Source: Pelodera strongyloides (taxonomy: Eukaryota; Nematoda; Chromadorea; Rhabditida; Rhabditidae). From it: a stretch of DNA of 64,000 nucleotides. The position numbers and the translations under genes are program-made. The DNA lies in assembly GCA_036852015.1 (NCBI GenBank), contig JAANDG010000245.1, positions 124,001-188,000 of the forward strand, written 5' to 3'. The notes below the pieces were generated by a model, which saw only the letters and a program-made list of their open reading frames with translations, was not told the origin of the DNA and ran no database searches. This document shows, one piece after another, positions 12,991-23,872 of this stretch (position 1 is the first letter of the stretch; each line of letters starts with the position of its first letter).

Positions 12991-13315
12991 CATGGGAAAT
13001 CAAAAACCCCGATATGGCCCCGATCACGTCCCCCAAAAAATCGGGCCGTGATCGGGGCCATATCGGGGTTTTCTGGAAAAAAATCGGGGTCATATCGGGG
13101 CCATATCGGGGTTTTTCGACAAATAATCGGGGCCATATCGGGTTTTTTTTTTTGAAATAATCGGGGTTATATTGGGAACTGTTCCCGATATGGCCCCGAT
13201 TATTCGTGATCGGGCTTTTTGCGGGACGTGATCGGGGCCATATCGGGGTTTTTTGGAAGGACCGGGGTCATATCGGGGTTTATCGGGGTCATATCGGGGT
13301 TTCCACTTTCCTGTG
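12991..13315. repeat. Nested palindromic element D, CATAT variant
   Basis: The ends are inverted: CATGGGAAATCAAAAACCCC and a terminus whose complement is CACAGGAAAGTGGAAACCCC. The interior consists of direct and inverted copies of ATCGGGGCCATATCGGGG with T-rich spacers. It is related to 21,771-22,059, which uses a different core. Minus-strand frames through it are repeat artefacts. Confidence 0.8.
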
Positions 13316-13740
13316 GTACGTCTGGGGCTTTTGAACATGAAAACATCGACCTCAACAACATTTTTATTTCTTTTCAACATTCTAAAAGCTTGTTAATAGT
13401 TATTGGCTATCTCAAGTGATAATTGATTTAAAATATTTTCCTTGCACACTTCTGAACATTAATTATAAAGGCAAGACGGGAGCAGGTCTTCGCTGGTACC
13501 ATATATATGTTTCCTGGAACGTTTCAAAGCACCCCATGTAGCTTCGATGCTTTGGGTGCGCTGCCGGGTCGGAAGGGTCGATAAAGTGCGTCTTATGGTT
13601 GACCCAACGGTGGTCGTATTGTTGTTGTAAGGTGTTGATATTACCGTAAGCCGCCATCCGTCAGAGAGACCACGTCGCTTCCTTTTATGAACCGCGTTCA
13701 CAAACCGAAACACAAATACACTGTTGGTTATTTAAAATCA
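13316..13740 (-). other. Right half of the 1,023-bp element
   Basis: About 420 bp of mostly unique sequence. On the minus strand it contains GGATGGCGGCTTACG followed by GTAATATC, which resembles the end of the NRWRLT exon blocks in the arms. The element may have captured an exon end. I see no complete gene. Confidence 0.35.
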
Positions 13741-13876
13741 TAAAACTAACATGGGACGGTTGGCCTCTCCATGGGACGGTTGGCATCTCCGTGGGACGGC
13801 TATACTTTTTTTTGGGACGGTTATTTTTTTATGGGACGGCTATACTTTCTTGGGACGGCTATTCTTGAATAGAGCC

Positions 13877-15900
13877 AAAGGTTGTGTGTATTGAAGATTT
13901 TGAGATTGTGTGTATTGAAGACCGTATAGGCTTGAGTAAAAAGGTTGCGGGTGTTGAAAACTGCCGCGACACCTGATACGCTTGAGTAAAAAGGTTTGGG
14001 GTTTAAGATTCTGTCGTGGCCACATCAAGCGGTGAAAAAGACTGTGTGTGTTGGAAACTTAGCCGCGCCACATTACACACTTGAGTAAAAAGGCTTGGGG
14101 CAACAGCAAGCAATTGAAAAGCCTGTGCGTTGCAGCAGCAAAAAAGGTTTGGGGCTTAGGAAAAAAGGTGTTGCGGCAAAATCTTCAATACACACACTCT
14201 TTTTACCATTGTGCTGCCAATTGTTTTACTCAAGCTCAAACATATAAGGTGTTGCGGCAGTTTTCAACATCCATAATTTTTTTTACCGTTGTGTTGCGGC
14301 AGTATCCTAAAACCAACTTTTTTCTCAAGCATTTAAGGTTGCGGCAAAGTTTACGACATACACAATCTGTTTCACCGCTGTGCTGCGGCAGAATCCTAAC
14401 TAACCCCCACAACCTTTTTACTTGCAAGTATATCATGTGTTGCGGCAAAGTTTTCAACAACCACAACCTTTTTATCGCTGTGACAACATATATAATCTTT
14501 TTACCGCTGTGCTGCGGCAGAATCCCAAACCGTACAACGCGTATAAGGTGGTGCGGCTAAGTTTTCAACACCATGCGGCTAGTTTTCAACACCAACAAGC
14601 TTTTTTACGGCTGCGACAGAATCTTAACCCCCACAACTTTTTACATATAAGGTGGTGCAGCATTGAACGAACGCAGGCTGCCGTTGCACTGCATAATTTC
14701 GAACAACCGCGTCATTTTTAATTACTTCACGTTGAAATTGAGCGCCGAATTTTGAACTCAAGCAAACATATTGTGATATTGTTTGCCCCTCACAACCGTT
14801 TTAAATGAACGGCGTGCTTGCTAGCCTTTCAACACTCTGCATTCACAAACATAGTTTTACGCGACTTTTAAACCGCATAGCCTTTTTACACACATGATTC
14901 AGCCGATTTTAGTGAAATAGCTCCCCGCAGCATCATTTTATGCAGCTCACCTCGCTGCTTCCCCAAATCGTGTTGCGGCACAACAGTTTCTAAGTAGGCG
15001 TGATACATAAAGTGATACCCGGACCACTTTGTTGCGCACCAAATTTTGAACCCAAACGCTAACCCACAACACATTATTGTGCAGCGCAGCACCTATGCAC
15101 CCCATCACTCGTATTTGCGTTGCAGCTCTGTGTGCCTGCTTAAATCACAGGTTCTTGTACCGCCGCATAAACTCAACCGTGTTTGCCTTTGCGTTGCCGC
15201 AGTCTCCGCACAACAAGTAAGGTGGTGCGGCTGAATATTAAACCTCACAAGCTTTTCCCACAAACATACGTGGTAGTACGGTAAACTTTTAAACACCCGC
15301 AACCCAATTTTACCCGAGACTGCTGTGCCTGTGACACGACACAATTTTGAACGAACAAAGCCTTTTACCTTGTTTGTTGTGGTGGTGCTTTTTTATCATC
15401 ATGTGGCACGCAAACCTCGTCATTTTTACCCAGAATATCGTTGCTGATCAACGTTTTGCACTCCCATTTTTAACCAAGATATTTGGCGCCGCAGATTTTT
15501 GAACACACACAGTATTTCATCGACTGTTGCAGCGCGGCAGAAATTTCAACCAGCACAAGCAATCTTTTGAACCACTTTATGGTGGCGCGGCACAACTTTA
15601 TTTTGACCCTGATAGTTGCAGTGCAGCAACATTTTAAACTCAATTTGTTTTAACCACATCTTGCTGCGGAGCGGCAGTCTTTTTAAACGATTTAACTCCC
15701 GAACCACAACACTTTTACCTTTTACCCGTAATCAGGTTCAGTTCTATTTTTGTGGTGCACCAATATTTTTAAAATCCCAAAACATTTTTACCCGGAGGGT
15801 GGTACAGCATAGCAGAATTTTAAACCCTCGTTTTTACCCATCCACTGCCGTTTTTCAACCCCGCAACGGTTTTCACCCAATTGTTGTCGTGCGTTAGCAT
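13877..15900 (-). repeat. Degenerate minisatellite across and right of the axis
   Basis: From 13,877 to about 14,150 the units still run in the left-arm orientation. From about 14,160 they run as the complement (GTTGCGGCAAA, CTTTTTACC, GTGCTGCGGCAGAATCCT). The change of direction is the palindrome axis. Regularity fades beyond about 14,700, mirroring 11,030-11,800. Confidence 0.8.
15217..15220. other. Empty site matching the left-arm MITE
   Basis: The right-arm sequence runs straight from CCGCACAACAA to GGTGGTGCGGC across GTAA. The left arm has the 367-bp element bounded by TTAA at this place. It serves as the unoccupied target. Confidence 0.75.
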
Positions 15901-18668
15901 TTTACCCCCAACCCCCTACAAATCAAAACACACCCTACCCTGTACACAAGAAACAACGTAAAGAATAAAACGACATCACGTAACGTAAAGTAATCACATA
16001 ACGAGCTGGCTTCTTTTTTTCGCCAGCCCCACGAAAAATAAATCAAAACACAAGCATAACAGTGAGCGAAATGAAACAAAAAGGAGAATGGAGCATAACC
16101 AAAATTCGACTTCGTCCAGGTGTAAGGTTGTTGAACTTCATGTATCCACCTGAAACAGACATTTTTCAACAAGACAACACGGTTTCAAGCGGGATAACAG
16201 CCGGTTTTTGATACGTGGAAGTTATACTCAAATTATATGCAATGCACAAAGCTACCCGATACTGCAAATTCGAATGTAGTTGTTCGATTACTAGAATTGA
16301 TAACGCAGAATACTTGAACTACATACTGTAATCAAAGCATTCCTGTGCATCATCAAGTTGGGCACTGTTTCTGAAGCAATTACTTCTCATCCCGAGTATC
16401 AAACAGCTAGTAAGTACCATAAATTAGCAACCTAGGACAAGTGAATGTTTCCGAAAACTTCTTAATGACCTATTGTTCAAGTCAAACCAATCACGCAGAA
16501 ATGTTTATCAAAAAGGCGCAAAAATGAGTGCGAAAAAAAACCGAACATAGAGGCGCTATCCATCCCGCCATCCCGCCAATAAGAAGTAAATACCGTAAGA
16601 ACATACCGTAATTCGCCAATGATTGTTTTTCACGTCCACGTCAATGCCAAATGCACCATATTCTCACTCGTCTCAATCCAGTGATATCCAGCCAAATTAA
16701 AAGGCCTGAAAATAAAGAACAGCTGAGATTTACGTAGATTTACGTGATTTGCGAGATTTACGTGAGATTAAACCAGATATGTGCCGCCAGTCAACCTATG
16801 TTGATCGTCCATTAGGCTAGCACCGCGCGCGGTCACTGCATAAAGTAAGACTATCGTAGCAAGGACCCACTCGTTTTTAGACTTTCGTTTTAGACAGTCT
16901 TAGACCGTTTTAGACATCTACGGAGGATGCCAAAAACAGGGTTAGTAGACCATTTTCAATCTTGTCCATACAAAATACAAAGTCTGAATAGCTTTATTTG
17001 TGATTTGGACTTGTGTTTTATGTTTATTTTCGTTTCCACAAGTGTTTGAACTATTTGAGGAAAGAACCCAAACCAGGTAACATTTCGCTTTAAAGGGGTA
17101 GGACTACTATATATGAAACATATGTATATGAACTAACATATTATATATATGAATATGAAACACGATGTGGGACTCAAGAACCGGATATAATGAAAAGGAA
17201 TAATTCTTCAAACTCTCCCAACGACCATCGTTGAGTCCTTGACCATTATTATAACCATCGAAGAAAAAGTTCATACTTACCGATATTACAGTATGACGAA
17301 GTTGTTTCTGGACTGGATACGGTCGGTCAATTTCCAATAACATCGTGTGTGGTCCACGTGGGGAGTCGCCGACATAATGTAGTGTCAGTGGTATGCGGTA
17401 TCTGAATTGCAATTTTAAATTGAAACGGGGTGCGAAGCAGATTACAATGCAAAACAAAGAATGCACTATCAGGAGCAATACGCTAGTGCAAAACAAATCA
17501 TAGTCCGCTAAGATAGAGAAATAAAGTAATAAAGTTCTTACCGATAAGCAATAGGTTTGTGCTCGTGCAACCGATAGTACCGGGGCATACACTCCGTTAT
17601 CACTTCCTTGCTTCCTTCTCGTCCAATAGATAACAAGACCACCCATGAACGTCGTCGCAGACCATCAACGACGTTGTCGCAGGCGCAGGCCACCCACGAC
17701 GGTCAGCTCCGGTGTTGCTGTACCTGAACTACAACACATTATTACTGTCATATTCGAGAACAGTGTCCAAAAGCATATACCATTTTTTGCAGCCGGACAC
17801 CAGACTTAGATGTAGAGTTTACTTATCCGGCGGAGGCTGCAGAGACTTATATAGCTAGTCTCATACGCTAATAGTTACGTTATTGAGGTAACACAGACAA
17901 TAGTGATATGCTAAATGTCTATCGAAATATATAAGAAGTATATCTAAGAAGTATGACATAATGCGTTTTGCTAACTTCCTAACATCATTTGACAAAAAGA
18001 TCGCGCACTTATTTACATATATTACTTGGGAATGCACGGGCCTGGACACGATCAATAATGCTTTCATATTCCGAACGAGATTATGATAACAAGTTTAAAA
18101 CCACATCATACTCCAGAGCTTCAACTCCATATCATACTAAAGAAAAACAACTATCACAATATAACCACAGGTTATATTATCCCCGAATCAGTTAGACAGT
18201 AAGATCGGGCAGGTTTCATAAATGATGCTATTCGCAAGCCATACGTAAGTCAGGAATAGAGGCGTCAGCATGAAACACCGCGCCATCGCCGCGCACGAAA
18301 AGAGGACCCGCACAGAGGAGCAGCGTACCCTTCTTGGAATGAGCAGTTTCGAGTGCGCGGCAGGGGCGACAAGGGTGCGCGAACGCCAGACGGCACATGT
18401 AGACTTTCCTAAGAGGTGCGCCACAGATGTGCCAACTGGAAGCGCGTCGTGAGGGACCTTTTTCTTACGCGCGGCGATGGTGCGGAGTTTCATCGGTGCA
18501 AGGAAAATGGCGTCTACGACAGAACTTACTATGTGCCAATCAATAACATTACTATGATACTACCGTATCCAATCAAGTCAGGTATTCATAATGATAACAA
18601 CAAAGATCAATTATGCAGACATGTCATGAGGCGCATAAATCAGAGAGAATGGACATAGAATCTCGTTT

Positions 18669-18798
18669 TTAAAGCGATTAACCGACGGTTTTTGAAATGC
18701 ATGGACGACATTCGCAATCCTACATACGATAATCATTCACTTTTGAATATTCAGTTTTTCAACAAATTTGTCAAGAACCTGTCGTTATACCGCTTTCA
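18669..18798. mobile_element. Diverged family-A-like MITE (right arm)
   Basis: Mirror of 8,029-8,158. It starts TTAAAGCGATTAACCGACGG and ends GTCGTTATACCGCTTTCAA. Confidence 0.65.
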
Positions 18799-19383
18799 AA
18801 TTATTCAAATACTGTTTCGTAGAACATACCGTAAGTCGCCACCGATTGGTGTTCACTCTACTCTGTTCACGTCCGCGGGAGTAGGACGCCAAATGCATCA
18901 TATTCTCACTCATCCATCTCCGCCGAATTCTCTCCAGCCAAAGATGCGATCCCTGAATATCAAACAACATAACAGTTAGCAACTAGCGAAGGATCTGCGC
19001 AACACATATGAGCAGCACAGATTCAGCAACCAGGATGCGTGCCGCTGGACAGCCGACGGTGATCATAGATTAGGCAATTAGGCGAACACCATGCGGTGAC
19101 TGCTTAACGAACGACTATCGTAGAAAGGTCTAATTTAGTCTTTCGCACGAAATAGGCAATAGTGCACACTGCAAGAACAGTAATGCTAATGCTCTAATGC
19201 AACTTAAACATAGGTGAAAATACAACACTCGCAATCTTCGGTTGATCACCAATGGGAAACAAAAAAATGAACCACATTAAGCAAAAGAAACTAAAGAACC
19301 CTTCAAGACTAAGACCCAACGAAAGTTCCTACTTACCGATATTACAGTATGACGAAATTGCTCTGGACTTCAACCGCGCGGCC

Positions 19384-19804
19384 TTAAAGGATCGCAGTCA
19401 CTTCAAATTCGCCTTTTTACTTCAATTATCCATAAACATGAAAAAGCACCTAGAAAAATACCATTCCGGTGTCAATTTACTGAAAAATTAACCCAGGGAA
19501 AGAAATCCCCTCGGTTGCGTTCTAATTACGTACAGTATGACAACGACAACTGAGACAGTAGAGCAGACACTTTCCCTCTTCCCCGGTTTTTCTTTGTTTT
19601 GTCATCATTGGCAACCGGCCAAGTCCCACTGCGATTTAGAAAACACCCCATTTTGTCTAAAATCAAAAGTCAACCGAAGGGATTTCTTCCCCTGTGATAA
19701 ATGTTCCGTAAATCGGTATTCGAAAGGTATTTTTCTAGGTATCTTTTTATATTTATTTATAAGTGAAGTAAAAATGCGAAATTGAAGTGACTGCGATCCT
19801 TTAA
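19384..19804. mobile_element. TTAA-bounded foldback MITE, right arm only
   Basis: This 421-bp element has very long inverted repeats of about 130 bp. TTAAAGGATCGCAGTCACTT starts at 19,384 and its complement ends at 19,804. Deeper pairing includes CACCTAGAAAAATACC and GAAATCCC with TCGGTTG. The left arm at the mirrored place (7,281-7,284, TAAA) is uninterrupted with matching flanks. The element landed inside the right-arm counterpart of the exon-like block at 7,202-7,331. Confidence 0.88.
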
Positions 19805-20059
19805 TTCCAAGTATCAACGTGGGTGGTCCACATGGGTGGTCTCAGCCATATTGCAGGTCAGTGTATGCGGTCGGTTTCTAAATTGTGCTTATTTCATTCA
19901 CAAATGATTAATGAAGTATTGCGAACCTCTACAAAACTTCTCAATAACAGAATCTACTAGTTTAATCTACTCGTCTATGTAATACACTTATACGATATGT
20001 TCGTTCAAAGTTCAAAGCGTGGTACGATATGGTCAACGTAACTCAGACAGACAGTACCC

Positions 20060-20640
20060 AACGCTATAACCTGGGCTCCTGGGCGACCTGACGACGTCAT
20101 ATGGACCCGCTACTATTACTCCATTACGTCCACCCCCTGCTGCCCTGCTCTCTACTCTCCTCTACTATCCTTCTCAAACCAAAACAAGAACATTGTCTGT
20201 CTTTACCCTGGTGAAATAGTTTTTATTTGATTTGATTCATCCACTTTACATGCATTTTTCTATCAAAGAAATAACATTACATGCACTTTCCTATCAAAGA
20301 AATAAAAATATATGTAAGTACTAATTGTAAGTGCCCAACGTTCCCCTGCCAATAAAGAGTCAAACATCGTAAATCGAGTTATCACCATACCGTAAGTTCG
20401 ATTTATTCAAGGTCCAAAGTTGGCACGAAACTGTTCGCTTCAAGAACTCGAGTCCACAACACTCTCAAGGATGGAAATGATGTTCCCTCCGCCTCCGTGC
20501 TCACTTTTCCTCCCTAAACACCATACACAATGAGTTTCATTCGTAACACACACCAATCAAGGCAATTATGGAATCTATCCAAATACATATGAATGTATCA
20601 TATTAACATATCATGTCGTGAAAAATCACTAAGGAGTTCA
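20060..20640. other. Right-arm stretch without a supported gene
   Basis: A near-direct repeat TACATGCA followed by CTATCAAAGAAATA occurs twice at about 20,248-20,310. Nothing else is interpretable. Confidence 0.4.
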
Positions 20641-20706
20641 AAGCTTTGACGAACGGGTATCGATGTGGAAGGAAAAGTTACTGTGGAAAGCTACAAAAGC
20701 TACAGT

Positions 20707-20836
20707 GACCGTATGCACGAACGAGCAGGGAAGCCCCCAGTTTCCCAGTGGGAGGTGAGAGAGAGGGATCACGCTACTCAGAGACAGAGACAAATTCTCC
20801 CACTCTGGGAGATTCCCGGCGTTCGTGCATACGGCC
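20707..20836. repeat. Short hairpin element in right arm
   Basis: GACCGTATGCACGAACG (20,707) pairs with CGTTCGTGCATACGGCC (ending about 20,836). An inner pair is CAGTTTCCCAGTGGGAG with CTCCCACTCTGGGAGATT, leaving a GA-rich loop. This suits a small foldback transposon or a transcript hairpin. I did not find a counterpart in the left arm. Confidence 0.65.
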
Positions 20837-21770
20837 ACAGATAGATAAGAATATACGCAAGAGACTGAGAATCCATATCCAGTCGGCTCAGATCCAAGTG
20901 CTATTCACATTAGTTCTTTATTTCTGTATCAGACTGCTAATCAACAACTGACGAAGCTCCGGGTGGTGCGCGGCGAAAACCTCGAGCAAAAAAATCCCGC
21001 CGCGAACGAGTGCAGCGGTGATATGAACCTGGGTGGTGATATGCAGGGGATTGTTTTCGCCGCGCATCAGAAGAGTTTCGAGCTGTCACCAGTACGAGCC
21101 ATACATGTCCTACATTTATTCTTCATAACATTGTGTAATACGTGTGTGTAGTTATTGAAATTAACGAATAGGGTCCTTGGCAAGAATGTGCTTACCGAGA
21201 GTAGAGAGCAGAGCAATATCGAAATCCTTCTCGCTCGGTGGGCGATACACGTCACCGCGTCTTGCTTCTCACCGATATCCCTCCCCTCTACGCACAGTTG
21301 CCAGCTCGACCTGAAACGAAACTTCTTATTTGTAAATCAAATACGCTTCCGATGTCATGATTTCACGACTCAAGAACAATAGTTGAACTCAAACACTGAA
21401 TCGTGTCACGAGACTACTACTTGCAGCCTGTCCAGCCCCGTATCACATGTGCGCACGGCACGAAATATTTGTTTAACTTAACATCATACTGTCCACGTTT
21501 ACGTCAGTGGAGAAGAATGAACCCACTACTATCACCCCCCTTACCACACACAGAAACATAAAAACATAACATTCATGAAACAAAGGGAAAAACGATGTGT
21601 GAATGTCGACAAGGAACCTGATTCAACAGTTTAGCAGAACACATTTGCAAAAAAATGAATGAATCCACTACTATAACTGTCATGCATACTCAGGACCACG
21701 CAACGACGGTCAACCTCATACATAGATAATACATATGATGCATACAATATAACGAAACTTAGAAGTTACG

Positions 21771-22059
21771 CATGGGAAACTAAAAACCCCGATTTCGCCC
21801 CGATCAAGTCCCTCAAAAAATCGGGCCGTGATCGGGGCGAAATCGGGGTTTTTCGACAAATGATCGGGGCGAAATCGGGGTTTTTTGAAAGAATCGGGGC
21901 GAAATCCGGCCTTGTTCCCAATTATGCCCCGATTATTTGTGATCGGGGCGAAATCGGGACGTGATCGGGCTTTTTGTGGGGTTTTTTGAAAGGATCGGGG
22001 CGAAATCGGGGTTTTTTGACAAATGATCGGGGCGAAATCGGGGTTTTCACTTTCCTGTG
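21771..22059. repeat. Palindromic element D, GAAAT variant (right arm)
   Basis: The terminal pattern matches 12,991-13,315: starts CATGGGAAACTAAAAACCCC, ends CCACTTTCCTGTG-like (TTCACTTTCCTGTG). The interior is built from ATCGGGGCGAAATCGGGG in both orientations. Every core copy I can read carries GAAAT rather than CATAT. The 119-codon minus-strand frame (21,716-22,075) comes from this repeat. Confidence 0.8.
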
Positions 22060-23498
22060 CGAGGTCTAGGGACAAAAGACAGGAAACAGAAATGGAAAAG
22101 GACCACTATAAAAGATAGTACGCTAGATCTTACCTAGATAGTAGGCTCCTGGAGTATGAAGGATCCTTGCACGCGTTCAGTCTTCGTGCTCGTCGTGTAT
22201 TCTATTCCAGCGAGCCGTGTCCCATTTATCACCGCTCACGCTCAACAGTTCACGACTTTTGATGACAATTCCTGAAAATAAGCGTGTTACTGACTTACAC
22301 TCTCGCTTCCATGACACATTTGATATTCAGCTATCAGCAATGTATCCAACAAAGCCAATGGTTCAATATTTACACATTTACACCTAACTCGTGCAGAAAT
22401 GAAGTAGTGATGAAAATGCCGAAACTAATGTCCCCCTATGTGCGCTTTACATTGTATATTACGCAGTAAACAAACAACATGACCGCACATGAGTGCACTG
22501 AGTACCATAACATCATGTTAGCATGAACGGTACCCGGCACAGAAGCATCACTTTGACATAAAACGCGCCATGGTGACACCGATGCAATCTGGCGAGAGGA
22601 CAGATTTGGATTTGGCTAGCGCTCACGATACCAGACACTTAAGAACCGTAGTATTGCTGTAATAGTATGCTTTTGCCGCACACTTTTTCTGCCTTAGGCC
22701 TTAGGCGCGCAGCGCAACCACTAAATCTCATATTTTTGCTTCCAGCTTGCTGTGGCGTTGTTTCGAGCAGCAACCTCCCCTATGCTGCGCTTGCGCAAGC
22801 CATCACAGATGTACGTTACTGGCATAATGCACAATTAGAACATCGTGCGTAGTGGTAGCTTCCACAGATCTAGACGAGCCGTAAACGATCAAACATACCT
22901 TACCGTAAGACGAGTTGTTCAATGGAAGCGATTCGGTTAAGCATAATTCCGCCAAATCCACGACAGTTGAATAATAGTATTCCGATTCCCTCATTGCCAA
23001 CTCTACTCTTCCTCTCTAAACATCAAACACTTAGTTTTATGGCGTTGAACGCACTACTTGTGAGGCAATTGGTCAGAATACTGATTACACATATTTAGAA
23101 CGAAATTGCTAGTGAGCAGCCAGCATTAAGTTGTTCAATTTACAATTTATAAGTTAACTTACAATTCAATGTATTAACAAACGGAAAAGGGGGAGAGGCA
23201 GTGCAAACCAAATTCAGAATGCACTATTTGAAACAAAGCAAAGAACTCAAAGAATCCGCTCAGACCATAGGCCCCGTACAATAAAGTAATAAGTCTCACT
23301 TCGTGCAATCGATAGCAAGACCACCCAAGACGTTGCCCGTCCCGGTATTGGTTGGTAACATGGTAACTGAATGATTACGGTCACATTACTGTCATATTGG
23401 AGAACATACACAATGTTCAAGTTCAGTACTTATCGTCAGTCATCTACTATCTACACATCTGATACATAAGTGTATCTGTGTCATGCATATAAGAACTC

Positions 23499-23669
23499 TT
23501 AAAGCGAAATACCGCCCGGTTTTTGAAACAAACCGAGTATACCATCATTCTTAACTTATGCAAATGAAATGAATATAAATTAGAATAACAAATACAGCAA
23601 CTTTGCAAAAATACATAATAATTCAAGTGTCCACGATGCGTTTCAAAACCGGCCGGTATTTCGCTTTAA
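23499..23669. mobile_element. TTAA-bounded MITE, family A (right arm)
   Basis: Mirror of 4,042-4,214. It starts TTAAAGCGAAATACCG and ends CCGGCCGGTATTTCGCTTTAA, with flanking sequence shared with the left arm on both sides. Confidence 0.85.
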
Positions 23670-23846
23670 AGAAATATCGCCACCGAAATAATGCTTACCA
23701 ATATGAAATCAAGGGTTTCCAGACAATCAATGACGCCGCACTCCTTCAGAAACACCGAGTGAACATTACTTCAGCGATCTGGCCTTAGGTTTTCGTTCCT
23801 TTCTCCTCTTTCCGGACTCGGAAGCACCTTTCAACAGTCATCGTTG

Positions 23847-23872
23847 AATATAATAATAATAATAATATTTAT
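23847..23872. repeat. AAT microsatellite in right arm
   Basis: Repeated ATAATA(AT) followed by TATTTATTACGCACAC. It is not present at the mirrored left-arm position, so it is arm-specific. Confidence 0.7.

Larger units (their letters stand above)
12854..13876. mobile_element. 1,023-bp inverted-repeat element near the axis
   Basis: Both ends start GGCTCTATTCAAGAATAGCC and stay matched for about 45 bp. Internal to this lie several CCGTCCCA motifs in each subterminal region. Flanks AAAGATTG (12,846-12,853) and AAAGGTTG (13,877-13,884) match at 7 of 8 positions and continue the minisatellite consensus, so this reads as an insertion with an 8-bp target duplication. An 8-bp duplication occurs in hAT-type elements among others, but terminal repeats this long are unusual for hAT. 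No transposase is present. A palindromic repeat is nested at 12,991-13,315. Confidence 0.85.
1..14150 (+). repeat. Left arm of a large inverted duplication (palindrome)
   Basis: Reading from position 1 toward the centre gives the reverse complement of the sequence read from about 27,870 back toward the centre. Landmarks pair up: the end module (1-811 with 27,017-27,873), the 360-bp repeats (1,165-1,900 with 25,884-26,640), the TTAA element (4,042-4,214 with 23,499-23,669) and the exon-like blocks (7.2-9.7 kb with 16.6-19.9 kb). The arm is truncated by the window edge, so the true end may lie further left. Outer parts are almost identical between arms and inner parts clearly less so. The arm contains a 1,023-bp insertion (12,854-13,876) and other arm-specific insertions. 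I see no intact protein gene in it. Confidence 0.93.
16617..19872 (-). pseudogene. Right-arm mirror of the exon-like blocks
   Basis: Mirrored blocks lie at 16,617-16,705, 17,281-17,401, 17,542-17,723 and 18,830-18,952, plus one at about 19,337-19,872 interrupted by the 421-bp element at 19,384-19,804. The 18,830-18,952 block is open for 41 codons and shares its end (NTNRWRLT) with the left copy, despite indels that sum to a multiple of three. The 17,542-17,723 block is 39 bp longer than its left counterpart and gains a stop in the matching frame. A 179-codon frame (17,107-17,646) arises only by reading through the putative intron between two blocks. Confidence 0.5.

Noticed and set aside
17107..17646. 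179-codon minus-strand frame, the longest in the window
   Set aside because: It runs through two exon-like blocks and the putative introns beside them; the left-arm copy does not preserve it, and the intron part is not conserved as protein.
21716..22075. 119-codon frame with PDFAPI-type repeats
   Set aside because: The repeats come from the palindromic DNA element D and read differently in the other copy.
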